From an uncultured Erysipelotrichaceae bacterium (GTDB lineage: Bacteria; Bacillota_I; Bacilli_A; Erysipelotrichales; Erysipelotrichaceae): 64,000 nucleotides of DNA. The DNA is taken from positions 30,015 through 94,014 of the forward strand of contig OMXA01000003.1 in assembly GCA_900314905.1 (NCBI GenBank), given 5' to 3'. Shown here piece after piece: positions 8,698 to 16,045 of this stretch (positions are counted from its first letter, which is position 1; every line of letters starts with the position of its first letter). The notes under the pieces were generated by a model. That model saw nothing but the letters and a program-made list of their open reading frames with translations. It had not been told where the DNA came from and did no database searches. Both the position numbers and the translations under genes were made by a program.

Positions 8698-8774
8698 TGG
8701 TGCGCTCGGTGGGAGTCGAACCCATGACCCTCAGATTCGGAATCTGATACTCTATCCAACTGAGCTACGAGCGC
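8698..8774 (-). tRNA. tRNA-Arg, anticodon CCG, CCA encoded
   Basis: Read on the − strand, acceptor arms GCGCTCG/CGAGCGC pair fully. The D arm (GCTC…GAGT), the anticodon stem TCAGA/TCTGA with loop TTCCGAA, and the T arm with TTCGACT are all in place. The anticodon CCG reads CGG (Arg). The 3' discriminator A is followed by an encoded CCA at 8698–8700. It reads away from the HAD gene, only 40 bases from that gene's start codon. Confidence 0.95.
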
Positions 8775-8780
8775 ATTGCC

Positions 8781-8808
8781 TTTATATATTACCATATCTG
8801 GCTATAAT
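8781..8808 (+). promoter_or_regulatory. Promoter of the HAD phosphatase gene, predicted leaderless
   Basis: A perfect TATAAT at 8803–8808 lies 16 bases after a weak TTTATA. The usual start point seven bases beyond the −10 is 8815, which is the A of the HAD start codon. No ribosome binding site is present between them. On the other strand the same 40 bases must hold the tRNA-Arg promoter (TATAAA at 8786–8781). Confidence 0.6.
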
Positions 8809-8814
8809 AATCAC

Positions 8815-9615
8815 ATGAATAAAAAACTGATTGTATGTGATATTGATGATACGATTCTTCCGCCCGGGAAAGATCGTATTTCAGAGCGCCTGAAACAGGA
8901 TTTTGACCGGGCCCTTGCAAAAGGAAACAGGATCCTGATCAACAGCGGCAGGCATTACCGCTTTCTGCCGCCATCCTTCTTTGAAGATCTGCCGATGGAA
9001 TATATCGCCTGCATCAACGGAGGATGCCTGACCGATCGCAGCGGAACCGTGCTGGAACGCCACCCGATGAGCGAAGCCCAGATGAACCTGATCACCCGGA
9101 TCTGCCTGGAGAATGAGATCGGCCTCGGCTTCAAGTTCGAGGATACGGTCGTGACCTATGCAAATTATCAGAAGTTCATTGAAGGCTACTGCGGAAACAA
9201 TCAGAGACTGCGGTCGCTTGTGCTCAATGATGATGAGAAGCGGACACATCACCTGACGGCAGGATTGCCGCTCGGAACATTCCTGATCGGAGATGAACGT
9301 ATCATCGCTTCGTTTGCCGGACGGATTCCGGAACTGGTCTTTGCCTGGTCTTATCATGATGGCTATGATGTGTTCCTGAAGTCCGTCAATAAAGCAACGA
9401 CGATCCCTGCGGTTCTGAAGGCGTATGGCATGACCTGGGAAGACGTGATTGCATTCGGCGATGCCGGCAATGATACGCCGATGCTGGAGAAAGCAGGAAT
9501 CGGGGTAGCAATGGGCAATTCGAAAGATGACGTGAAGCAGGCGGCAGATCTGATTGCGGATACGTGCACCAATGACGGTGTCGCAAAGGTACTGGAAGAA
9601 ATGAATCTGGCATAA
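8815..9615 (+). CDS. HAD-superfamily (Cof-type, IIB) phosphatase
   Basis: This 266-residue hydrolase carries HAD motif I as DIDDTILPP (nucleophile Asp near residue 9), motif II as NSGR, a C2B cap, the motif III lysine in KSVNKATTI and motif IV as FGDAGNDTPML. Cof-type enzymes dephosphorylate sugar phosphates or flavin and PLP intermediates; substrate is unknown. The chosen ATG (8815) directly precedes the conserved KLIVCDIDD strand; an upstream in-frame ATG at 8776 would lie partly upstream of the −10 box and is rejected. The transcript is predicted to be leaderless. Confidence 0.88.
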   Translation: MNKKLIVCDIDDTILPPGKDRISERLKQDFDRALAKGNRILINSGRHYRFLPPSFFEDLPMEYIACINGGCLTDRSGTVLERHPMSEAQMNLITRICLENEIGLGFKFEDTVVTYANYQKFIEGYCGNNQRLRSLVLNDDEKRTHHLTAGLPLGTFLIGDERIIASFAGRIPELVFAWSYHDGYDVFLKSVNKATTIPAVLKAYGMTWEDVIAFGDAGNDTPMLEKAGIGVAMGNSKDDVKQAADLIADTCTNDGVAKVLEEMNLA

Positions 9616-9629
9616 GGAGGAAATCAGAT

Positions 9630-11132
9630 ATGACATTGGAAGAAATGAAGCAGAAGTTTCAGGACTGGAAGTTTGCCACTTCCGCTTATCAGATGGCAAT
9701 TACCATCATCAGCATTGATAAGCTCACGGTAGCCCCGCCGGCAGGCGCAGCTTATCGCGATGCAAGGGAAGCGTATCTCTCTGGCGAGCTGTTTTCCATG
9801 GAGACTGATCCGGAGATTGCAGAACTGTTCCGCAATCTGCTTGCCTCGGATGGCCTTACCCAGACGGAGCGCCGGGAGATCGAACTGTATCAGAAGGAGA
9901 TGAATCATATTCTTTCCATCCCGAAGCAGGAATATGTTTCGTTCCGTGCCCTTCAGAACAGAGCCTATGATGTATGGCACCAGGCAAAGCTGGATTCCAG
10001 CTATGCCCAGTTCGAACCGGTTCTGAAAGAGCTCATTGAGGCTAAGCGCAGACTCTATTCCTATCGGAACAGCAGCGAATCGGTCTACAACCAGATGCTG
10101 GATGACTTTGAACCAGGCATGAATATGGAAAAATATGATGCCTTCTTCACCAAGGTAAAAGAACGGCTGGTACCGCTGATTCAGAAAGTCGCTGCAGCCC
10201 CGCAGCCGGATACCTCATTCCTGCATCTGCATTACCCCTCTGAGATCCAGAAGAAGTTTACCGAAGAAGTGCTGCTGCCATACCTCGGCTTCGATCATAG
10301 CTGGGGCTACCAGAATGAAACCGAGCATCCGTTCACGGATTTCACCTGCGAGAATGACTGCCGCACCACGACAAAGTATCTGGAAGACAATGTGATTTCC
10401 AGCATCTTCTCCACGATTCATGAAACTGGTCATGCATGGTATATGCATGACGTGGATCCGGCTTATGACGGATCGATTCTGAGCTTCGGCATCTCCAGCG
10501 CCATGCATGAAAGCCAGTCGCGCTTCTGCGAGAATTACCTCGGAAGGAGCACTGCTTTCTGGGAGGCTCTTTATCCGAAACTCCAGGAATACTTCCCGGA
10601 ACAGCTCGGCAACGTCAGCCTCGATGCATTCATGAAAGCAGTCAATGCTTCAATGCCTTCGCTGGTTCGCACGGAAGCAGATGAACTGACTTATCCGATG
10701 CATATCCTGGTCCGCTATGAGATTGAGAAATATCTGTTTGCAGAAAACGGATCTGCCGATCATCTGGATGAGCTCTGGAATGCAAAGATGGAAGAATACC
10801 TCGGGGTAGAGGTCCCGAATGACAGGGTGGGAATCCTGCAGGATGTCCACTGGTCTTCCGGGGATTTCGGATACTTCCCGACGTATGCGCTGGGCAGTGC
10901 GTTCGGAGCTCAGTTCTTTGCGGCAATGAAGAAGGATCTTGATGTCGATGAATGCCTGCGCAGCGGCAATTACCGTACCTGCATGAACTGGCTGAAGACA
11001 CATATCCATCAGTATGGATGCAGGTATGACGCTCCCAAGATCATGAAGATGGCCACCGGTGAAGAGTTCCACCCGGAAGTCTATCTGGATTACCTCGAAG
11101 AAAAATATACGAAGCTGTACAACCTGGACTGA
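9630..11132 (+). CDS. M32 family (thermostable carboxypeptidase Taq-type) metallocarboxypeptidase
   Basis: The 500-residue length and motifs fit peptidase family M32. The zinc-binding HETGH is at residues 264–268, and the family-specific HESQSRFCENYLGRS follows about 30 residues later and supplies the third ligand. M32 enzymes release C-terminal amino acids with broad specificity in the cytoplasm. AAGGAGG lies ten bases upstream of the ATG, and the HAD gene ends 14 bases before, so the two are probably cotranscribed. It adds to the marked peptidase content of this window. Confidence 0.92.
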   Translation: MTLEEMKQKFQDWKFATSAYQMAITIISIDKLTVAPPAGAAYRDAREAYLSGELFSMETDPEIAELFRNLLASDGLTQTERREIELYQKEMNHILSIPKQEYVSFRALQNRAYDVWHQAKLDSSYAQFEPVLKELIEAKRRLYSYRNSSESVYNQMLDDFEPGMNMEKYDAFFTKVKERLVPLIQKVAAAPQPDTSFLHLHYPSEIQKKFTEEVLLPYLGFDHSWGYQNETEHPFTDFTCENDCRTTTKYLEDNVISSIFSTIHETGHAWYMHDVDPAYDGSILSFGISSAMHESQSRFCENYLGRSTAFWEALYPKLQEYFPEQLGNVSLDAFMKAVNASMPSLVRTEADELTYPMHILVRYEIEKYLFAENGSADHLDELWNAKMEEYLGVEVPNDRVGILQDVHWSSGDFGYFPTYALGSAFGAQFFAAMKKDLDVDECLRSGNYRTCMNWLKTHIHQYGCRYDAPKIMKMATGEEFHPEVYLDYLEEKYTKLYNLD

Positions 11133-11142
11133 GGGCCTGCCT

Positions 11143-11712
11143 ATGAAGGAACTGGAAGATAGGATTCTGAAAGACGGCAGAGTGCTGCCTGGAAATATCC
11201 TGAAGGCAGACAGCTTTCTGAATCACCAGATTGATCCGGACCTGATGCAGAGAATCGGGGAGACTTTTGCCGATCATTTCCGCACCCAGAACATCACGAA
11301 GGTGCTGACCATTGAAGCAAGCGGCATCGCCCCTGCCATGATGACGGCATATGCGCTCCATGTGCCTCTCGTTTTTGCCAAGAAGCATGGTGCCCATAAC
11401 ATCGGCAGCGAGTTCTATACTGCCTCCGTGCATTCCTATACGTATGATTCGGATTATACGATTGTTGTCAGCAGCGCCTATCTGTCAGACGCCGATCGGG
11501 TGCTGATCATCGATGACTTTCTCGCAAACGGTCAGGCGGCGCATGGACTACTGGAAATATGCCGTAAAGCCGGTGCAGCCTGCGGCGGCATCGGCATCTG
11601 CATCGAGAAGGGCTTTCAGCCAGGCGGATCAGAGCTGCGGGCGATGGGATATGATGTCATGAGCCTGGCTTTGATCGAATCCATGGCAGGCGGAAAGATC
11701 ACGTTCCGCTGA
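11143..11712 (+). CDS. xpt: Xanthine phosphoribosyltransferase
   Basis: This 189-residue enzyme makes XMP from xanthine and PRPP in purine salvage. The PRPP-binding motif is visible as VLIIDDFLANGQA near residue 125, and the N-terminus (LEDRILKDGRVLPGNILKADSFLNHQIDP, read in parts) matches Firmicute Xpt. The ATG at 11143 follows the M32 gene by ten bases; GAGGG is the ribosome binding site. There is no purine riboswitch because the gene sits inside an operon. It meets the gene on the opposite strand tail to tail with a one-base gap. Confidence 0.9.
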   Translation: MKELEDRILKDGRVLPGNILKADSFLNHQIDPDLMQRIGETFADHFRTQNITKVLTIEASGIAPAMMTAYALHVPLVFAKKHGAHNIGSEFYTASVHSYTYDSDYTIVVSSAYLSDADRVLIIDDFLANGQAAHGLLEICRKAGAACGGIGICIEKGFQPGGSELRAMGYDVMSLALIESMAGGKITFR

Positions 11713-11713
11713 A

Positions 11714-12070
11714 TCAGGCAGGAAGTGCCTTCGGAGATTCTTCGCTTTTCTGTGCAGAGTGCAGCAGTGCACTGCATACCAGATCCGTATCTGCACAGAT
11801 CTCTTCTCCATAGGACTCCACAAAGCTGCAGATGGCTTCCTCATCCATCGATTCCGGAATCATCCCGGCAGAAAACAGAGTCATATGCGTCAGCTCATGG
11901 CGGACGGTTCTGCGGATGAGTTCTTCCGGAAGATCTGTGCGGATATAGGCACAGGTACGATCGAAGTAGGTGATTCCGAACGTATATTCCGAATCATTTC
12001 CAAGCAGGTTCTGATCACTCCTGTCGGTTCCGGTAATCGTCCAGGTCAGATGATTGATGCGAAGTTTCAT
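11714..12070 (-). CDS. Small putative zinc metallopeptidase (HELTH motif)
   Basis: This 118-residue protein starts MKLRINHLTW; the ATG at 12070 has GGAGG five bases upstream, while an upstream frame extension is compositionally poor. It contains VRHELTHMTLFSAG, an HExxH zinc site, followed by a conserved-looking EEAICSFVESYGEEI where a third ligand could sit. This arrangement resembles ImmA/IrrE-like and other small gluzincin domains, but no DNA-binding partner lies next to it. Function unknown; cytoplasmic (no signal peptide). It is a single-gene unit read toward xpt. Confidence 0.7.
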   Translation of the reverse strand: MKLRINHLTWTITGTDRSDQNLLGNDSEYTFGITYFDRTCAYIRTDLPEELIRRTVRHELTHMTLFSAGMIPESMDEEAICSFVESYGEEICADTDLVCSALLHSAQKSEESPKALPA

Positions 12071-12150
12071 TTTCCCTCCGTTTCTGAAGTGGAGTATATC
12101 GGAAGAAAATGCTGAAAGGTGCTGAAACTGCTGAAACATTGTGAACCGGA

Positions 12151-12195
12151 AACCCGCATGACTTCGTCTGAAAGCAGACGGCTCTGCGGGTTTTT
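12151..12195 (+). terminator. Hairpin with T-run in the intergenic region
   Basis: AACCCGCA pairs with TGCGGGTT (12151–12158 with 12185–12192), enclosing a second stem CGTCTG/CAGACG, and runs into TTTTTCCC. No + strand gene ends just upstream: the nearest one (xpt) stops at 12 kb minus about 0.45 kb. Its natural client is unclear. Confidence 0.6.
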
Positions 12196-12407
12196 CCCTT
12201 CTCATTTGTGAAGCTTGTGCATGAAAGCAGCTTACACGCATATGGCACTAGTGTGCCTGCATGCATTATCATAGAGGCAGAAGTCCTGCACTGGCTGAAA
12301 CCGGGCAGGCTGATCGCGAAAAAGACCAGAGGAAGCAGATTCAGAAAACCGCTGGTTCTGGCTGGTCTGAATCTCATCGGATTCTGGAGGAAGAAAGTGC
12401 AGCACTT
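12196..12407. other. Intergenic stretch with no supportable gene
   Basis: Short open frames cross this stretch on both strands, but none has a ribosome binding site with a protein-like sequence. The frame of the rubredoxin-like gene is open back to 12261 without recognisable homology. GGAGG at 12386–12390 is the most likely ribosome binding site for that gene, at an unusually long distance. Confidence 0.5.
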
Positions 12408-12641
12408 ATGAAGCAAGATAGAACAGAATGGAAATGCGAAGTCTGCGGGTATGAGATGGAAACCGCACAAGCCCCGGAAGAATGCCCCGTCTGCCATCAT
12501 CAGCAGTTTGCACTCATGAAGCGATGGAAATGCCAGGTATGCGGTTTTGTGATCCGCGACACGAAGCCGCCGCTGCAGTGTCCGCTCTGTCATAAGGGCA
12601 TAGAAGCATTCACAGAGATCCCATCGCATCCGGAATTCTGA
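12408..12641 (+). CDS. Tandem rubredoxin-type zinc/iron ribbon protein
   Basis: This 77-residue protein holds two CxxC…CxxC ribbons: Cys10/13/26/29 in WKCEVCGYEMETAQAPEECP and Cys42/45/58/61 in WKCQVCGFVIRDTKPPLQCP. Each resembles the rubredoxin-like C-terminal domain of rubrerythrin, which accepts electrons from ferredoxin or NAD(P)H-linked reductases. A stand-alone pair without the rubrerythrin di-iron domain is unusual; electron transfer or zinc-stabilised binding are both possible. The ATG at 12408 is the first with plausible coding after it, but the ribosome binding site is 17 bases away, so the start may be wrong. Confidence 0.65.
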   Translation: MKQDRTEWKCEVCGYEMETAQAPEECPVCHHQQFALMKRWKCQVCGFVIRDTKPPLQCPLCHKGIEAFTEIPSHPEF

Positions 12642-12657
12642 ACAGAAGGAATCGTTT

Positions 12658-13998
12658 ATGGAACAGCAGTCTCTGTTTGATGATCGTCACTCTTCCGGTC
12701 CGCTGGCGGATCGCATGCGACCGGAAACCCTTGAGGAATATATCGGCCAGGAACATCTGATCGGGAAAGGAAAGATTCTGCGCCGGATGATTGAATGCGA
12801 CCAGGTGCAATCCATGATTCTCTGGGGCCCTCCTGGCACCGGCAAGACCACGCTTGCCAGAATCATCGCCTCTTCGACAAAGAGCTATTTCGTGAACTTC
12901 TCCGCGGTGACCTCCGGAATCAGGGAAATCAGGGAAGTGATGAACAAAGCCGAAGAAGCCAGACGCATGGGCCAGAAGACCATCCTGTTCGTGGATGAGA
13001 TTCATCGTTTCAATAAAGCACAGCAGGACGCCTTTCTCCCTTATGTGGAACGCGGCTCCATCATCCTGATCGGAGCAACCACTGAAAATCCTTCCTTTGA
13101 GCTGAATAATGCACTTCTTTCCCGATGCAAGGTTTTTGTGCTGAAACCGCTGAGCAGAGAGAACCTCATTCAGATTCTGAAGAATGCGCTGAATGATGAG
13201 AGAGGATTCGGCGCCTGGGATGTCACGATTGAGGACAGCCTGCTGGAACTGATCGCAATCTATGCCGATGGCGATGCAAGAACCGCACTGAATACGCTTG
13301 AACTTGCCGTGATGAACGGCACTGGCTCAGGCATGCAGTCCAGAGTTACCAGAGAAGTCATCGATCAGTGCATCCAGGGAAGAGCCCTGCTGTACGACCG
13401 CAATGGCGAAGAACACTATAATCTGATCTCTGCCCTGCATAAATCGATGCGCAATTCGGATCCGGACGCTGCCGTCTACTGGCTGGCAAGGATGCTGGAA
13501 GCAGGGGAAGACCCGCTGTATGTGGCAAGACGCATCGTGCGCTTTGCCTCAGAAGATATCGGCATGGCAGATTCTGCCGCTCTCAATACTGCAATCAATG
13601 CCTATCATGCATGCCAGTTTCTCGGCATGCCGGAATGTACCGTGCATCTGACCCATGCGGTGGTTTACTGTTCCCTTGCTCCGAAATCCAATGCTCTGTA
13701 TATGGCTTACGCCTCTGCCGCTGCGGATGCCAGAAATATGGAAGCAGAACCGGTCCCACTCCAGTTACGCAATGCAGAAACCGGGCTGATGAAAGAACTC
13801 GGGTATGGGAAGGGGTATGAATATGCCCATGACTACAAGGAACATCTCACCGGTCTTCAGTGCCTTCCGGATTCTCTCGAAGGCCGGCAGTACTATATTC
13901 CGACAGATCAGGGACTTGAAAAGCGCGTGCAGGCAAGAAAAGCCGAGCTTGATCGCATACGGGCAGAACTGAGAGAGAAAGAGAAGCATTGTCATTAA
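12658..13998 (+). CDS. rarA: Replication-associated recombination protein A (AAA+ ATPase)
   Basis: The 446-residue protein matches RarA/MgsA, the bacterial Werner-interacting-protein homologue that acts at stalled replication forks. Visible are Walker [12 protein letters not shown] (near residue 58), Walker B FVDEIHRF, sensor 1 [19 protein letters not shown], and the C-terminal tetramerisation region that begins RKSM-like ([20 protein letters not shown]). GGAACAGCAGTCT-type N-terminus MEQQSLFD includes a QxxLF-like clamp-binding motif at its start. AGAAGGA precedes the ATG. It is 16 bases after the rubredoxin-like gene. Confidence 0.93.
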   Translation: MEQQSLFDDRHSSGPLADRMRPETLEEYIGQEHLIGKGKILRRMIECDQVQSMILWGPPGTGKTTLARIIASSTKSYFVNFSAVTSGIREIREVMNKAEEARRMGQKTILFVDEIHRFNKAQQDAFLPYVERGSIILIGATTENPSFELNNALLSRCKVFVLKPLSRENLIQILKNALNDERGFGAWDVTIEDSLLELIAIYADGDARTALNTLELAVMNGTGSGMQSRVTREVIDQCIQGRALLYDRNGEEHYNLISALHKSMRNSDPDAAVYWLARMLEAGEDPLYVARRIVRFASEDIGMADSAALNTAINAYHACQFLGMPECTVHLTHAVVYCSLAPKSNALYMAYASAAADARNMEAEPVPLQLRNAETGLMKELGYGKGYEYAHDYKEHLTGLQCLPDSLEGRQYYIPTDQGLEKRVQARKAELDRIRAELREKEKHCH

Positions 13999-14016
13999 TC
14001 ATATTACATCTATGTA
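13989..14016 (+). promoter_or_regulatory. Possible promoter for the MoaF-like gene
   Basis: TTGTCA (13989–13994) and TATGTA (14011–14016) are separated by 16 bases. The −35 overlaps the end of rarA, and the start codon follows 36 bases after the −10. Confidence 0.35.
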
Positions 14017-14052
14017 GTAGAGTTCAGCTGTCACAGAAAGGATGACAATCAT

Positions 14053-14394
14053 ATGACCTTATTTGAAAAGCTGAATGGAAGAAAAATGGATGTAAACTAT
14101 GAGACCGGCTATCATTTCATGATCGAGGTTCTGGATGATCACAGACTTCGCTGGACCGCCCTCAGCAAGCGGGCAGAAGGAGCTCCTGCCGTGGAAGAGG
14201 AACCATTTTCGTCTTTCGAATTAGCAGATGGCGTATACATGCTGAACTGGATCGAGGAATCCGGACTTGTTGTTTCCCAGATTGATGATCTGAATCAGGG
14301 CAGAGTATATGCATTCATGACCTGGCCGGATGAAACCGGCAGAGGAAAGCGCGGAGAGCTTCTGCATAAGGGAGTGCTCACGCTGATTGACTGA
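14053..14394 (+). CDS. MoaF-like small beta-barrel protein
   Basis: This 113-residue protein alternates short strands (YHFMIEVLDDHRLRWTAL, DGVYMLNWIEESGLVVSQ, RVYAFMTW) in the manner of the calycin-like MoaF/phenolic acid decarboxylase fold. No catalytic residues can be assigned, and molybdenum cofactor or monoamine genes are absent nearby, so the MoaF name describes only fold-level resemblance. AAAGGA precedes the ATG. Single gene, closed by the terminator at 14505. Confidence 0.5.
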   Translation: MTLFEKLNGRKMDVNYETGYHFMIEVLDDHRLRWTALSKRAEGAPAVEEEPFSSFELADGVYMLNWIEESGLVVSQIDDLNQGRVYAFMTWPDETGRGKRGELLHKGVLTLID

Positions 14395-14448
14395 AACATC
14401 TCCAGCGATCGATTCCGATTTTCCTGTCTGCTGCGGAAGAAAACAGAA

Positions 14449-14470
14449 AAGCAATCCTTCCGGATTGCTC
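14449..14470 (-). terminator. Hairpin shared with the ROK kinase terminator
   Basis: GCAATCC-TTCC-GGATTGC with a T-run on the − strand reading. The same hairpin core closes the ROK kinase gene at 30810–30833. Here it lies downstream of the M61 peptidase operon and the gene remnant. Confidence 0.6.
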
Positions 14471-14545
14471 TGAATGATGCTATGCGATTGCAGCAGTCCT
14501 ATCCAGCCCGGTTTCTGAAGCCGGGCTTTTTTCGGCTCAGTTTCC
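14451..14545 (-). pseudogene. Remnant of a ROK-family kinase 3' end plus its terminator
   Basis: On the − strand this stretch aligns with the last ~75 bases and terminator of the intact ROK gene at 30813–30922. Shared blocks are GAAAAAAGCCCGGCTT, GAAACC, GGGCTG, CTGCNGCAAT and ATTCAGAGCAATCCGGAAGG. About 20 bases present in the intact copy are missing, and the stop codon is lost. Homology does not continue upstream beyond about 14550, so only the tail of a former second copy remains. Coincidental reuse of two terminator hairpins is the alternative, but the blocks between the hairpins argue against it. Confidence 0.55.
14505..14532 (+). terminator. Terminator of the MoaF-like gene
   Basis: AGCCCGG (14505–14511) pairs with CCGGGCT (14521–14527) and runs into six T residues. 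It lies within the ROK remnant. Confidence 0.85.
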
Positions 14546-14622
14546 ATGAAGCCGGAATTCACGTAATTCCAGGATGCCTGCATTGTCCGGTATCTATACT
14601 CAGGATGATCATCTCATGGTTC

Positions 14623-16035
14623 TCAGGATTCTTTCAGATACCAGACCCAGCCAGGTACTTCTCTTCCTTCGGCATGATTGTATTCCACCGTGTGCTGATG
14701 GTCCTGCTCATGAACCATTTCCTGCTTCGGAATGAAGTATCCGCCGAAGGCATCCGGATCAGGAACCGGATCATCGCCTCTGCACATGCATTCATAGGCT
14801 TCTCTGAGATCCAGCCCGCTGAGCTTCTTCACTGCTTTCAGAAAGTCTTCCGGCTCAGGATTGGGCATTTTCAGTAATTCCAGCTCGACATCCAGAAGCT
14901 TCTTTTTTCCGCCAGATGCTTTCTGAATCGCAGCATCGGCATTTGCAAGAAACAGAATTCCTCTTGCGTACGGAACCCGCTGGCACCGGCGGTCGGTCCA
15001 GTACCGTTTTCCGAGTTCTTCATTGGACAGACGATGCATCGGGTTTTTCCAGTAGGCACCTGCCTTCGAATTGATCACTTCAGCAGTCTTCGCCGCCGAT
15101 CGGATTCCCATCTCCATCGGCACCATCGTGGAATAATACTCTGCACTTCCTTCTATGTACCAGGTGCCTTTTCCTGGCGGATTGTCATCCATGGCCGGCC
15201 AGTTGTGGACCATTTCATGCGCCAGAAGATCCTGCAGATCCTCAAGGTCCACCGGATCATTCTTTCCATATCCGTAGAGATAGGAACGAGTCAGAGCAGT
15301 TCCGCCTCCTCCGGCAAAGTGATTGTGTCTTGCAAAGACCCGGTAATCTTCCCCTGAGTCATGGAACATCTCCGACATGACTTCGAACATCTTCGTGATC
15401 CGCTCTGCGCCTGCTTCGGCAGGAAAGGGGAGTGTATCAAACCAGTAGAAACCGGTATTTCCATGTTCCTTGCTGTTCACTTCGCCGCAGGCAAATACCG
15501 TCCATAGGAATTCGCCGAATGTCATCTGCTTTTCAGCATGAGAATCCGAAGAAAATGTCCAGATTCCCCGGCAGCCCTTCGGAAGTGCGGAAAGATCCCA
15601 GGTCAGCGAGATCACTGCCTGATCTTCCAGTGTCCCCGGATAGCAGAGAAATGTAGTCCCGGTTCCGTTCACGCCGCCTTTTTCAGCCACCAGATCAAAA
15701 TACGGACTGGAATGGTAGTCCTGGGGCTGGATTCTCGGCAGGATCCGATAGGATAGCGTGATTTCCCCGGAAGTATCTCTTTTTGCAATCAGGCCTTCCG
15801 GATGCACGAAATTCATGATCGCAGGCAGTGATTTCACTTCATATGGGATTGTTCCGAGGGAGTCTTCCATCTGAAAAGATCCTTCCAGAGGACAGAACGG
15901 GATTGTCACAAGATCATGGAAATACGTGAATACCGGGCTGCCTTTTTCTGCTGCAGAATCGGTACGGACTCTGACATCAAGGGCAGATACCGTATCGATG
16001 CTCCAATGGGGAGCTATGGTCAGATCATAGAACAT
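14623..16035 (-). CDS. M61-like gluzincin aminopeptidase
   Basis: The 470-residue protein carries HEMVHNWP with a downstream EGSAEYYSTM, the HExxH…E pattern of gluzincins, in the arrangement seen in family M61 (glycyl aminopeptidase): an N-terminal all-beta domain, the catalytic domain near residues 240–350 and a helical C-terminal part. It should release N-terminal residues from peptides. The ATG at 16035 was chosen because it has GAGGAAAC upstream and lies just after the stop of the S9 gene; a longer frame to 16071 overlaps that gene. No signal peptide, so it acts in the cytoplasm. Last gene of the peptidase operon. Confidence 0.8.
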   Translation of the reverse strand: MFYDLTIAPHWSIDTVSALDVRVRTDSAAEKGSPVFTYFHDLVTIPFCPLEGSFQMEDSLGTIPYEVKSLPAIMNFVHPEGLIAKRDTSGEITLSYRILPRIQPQDYHSSPYFDLVAEKGGVNGTGTTFLCYPGTLEDQAVISLTWDLSALPKGCRGIWTFSSDSHAEKQMTFGEFLWTVFACGEVNSKEHGNTGFYWFDTLPFPAEAGAERITKMFEVMSEMFHDSGEDYRVFARHNHFAGGGGTALTRSYLYGYGKNDPVDLEDLQDLLAHEMVHNWPAMDDNPPGKGTWYIEGSAEYYSTMVPMEMGIRSAAKTAEVINSKAGAYWKNPMHRLSNEELGKRYWTDRRCQRVPYARGILFLANADAAIQKASGGKKKLLDVELELLKMPNPEPEDFLKAVKKLSGLDLREAYECMCRGDDPVPDPDAFGGYFIPKQEMVHEQDHQHTVEYNHAEGREVPGWVWYLKES

Positions 16036-16045
16036 TCTTGTTTCC

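Noticed and set aside
11133-11142. Purine riboswitch upstream of xpt
   Set aside because: Only ten bases separate xpt from the M32 gene, so no aptamer fits.
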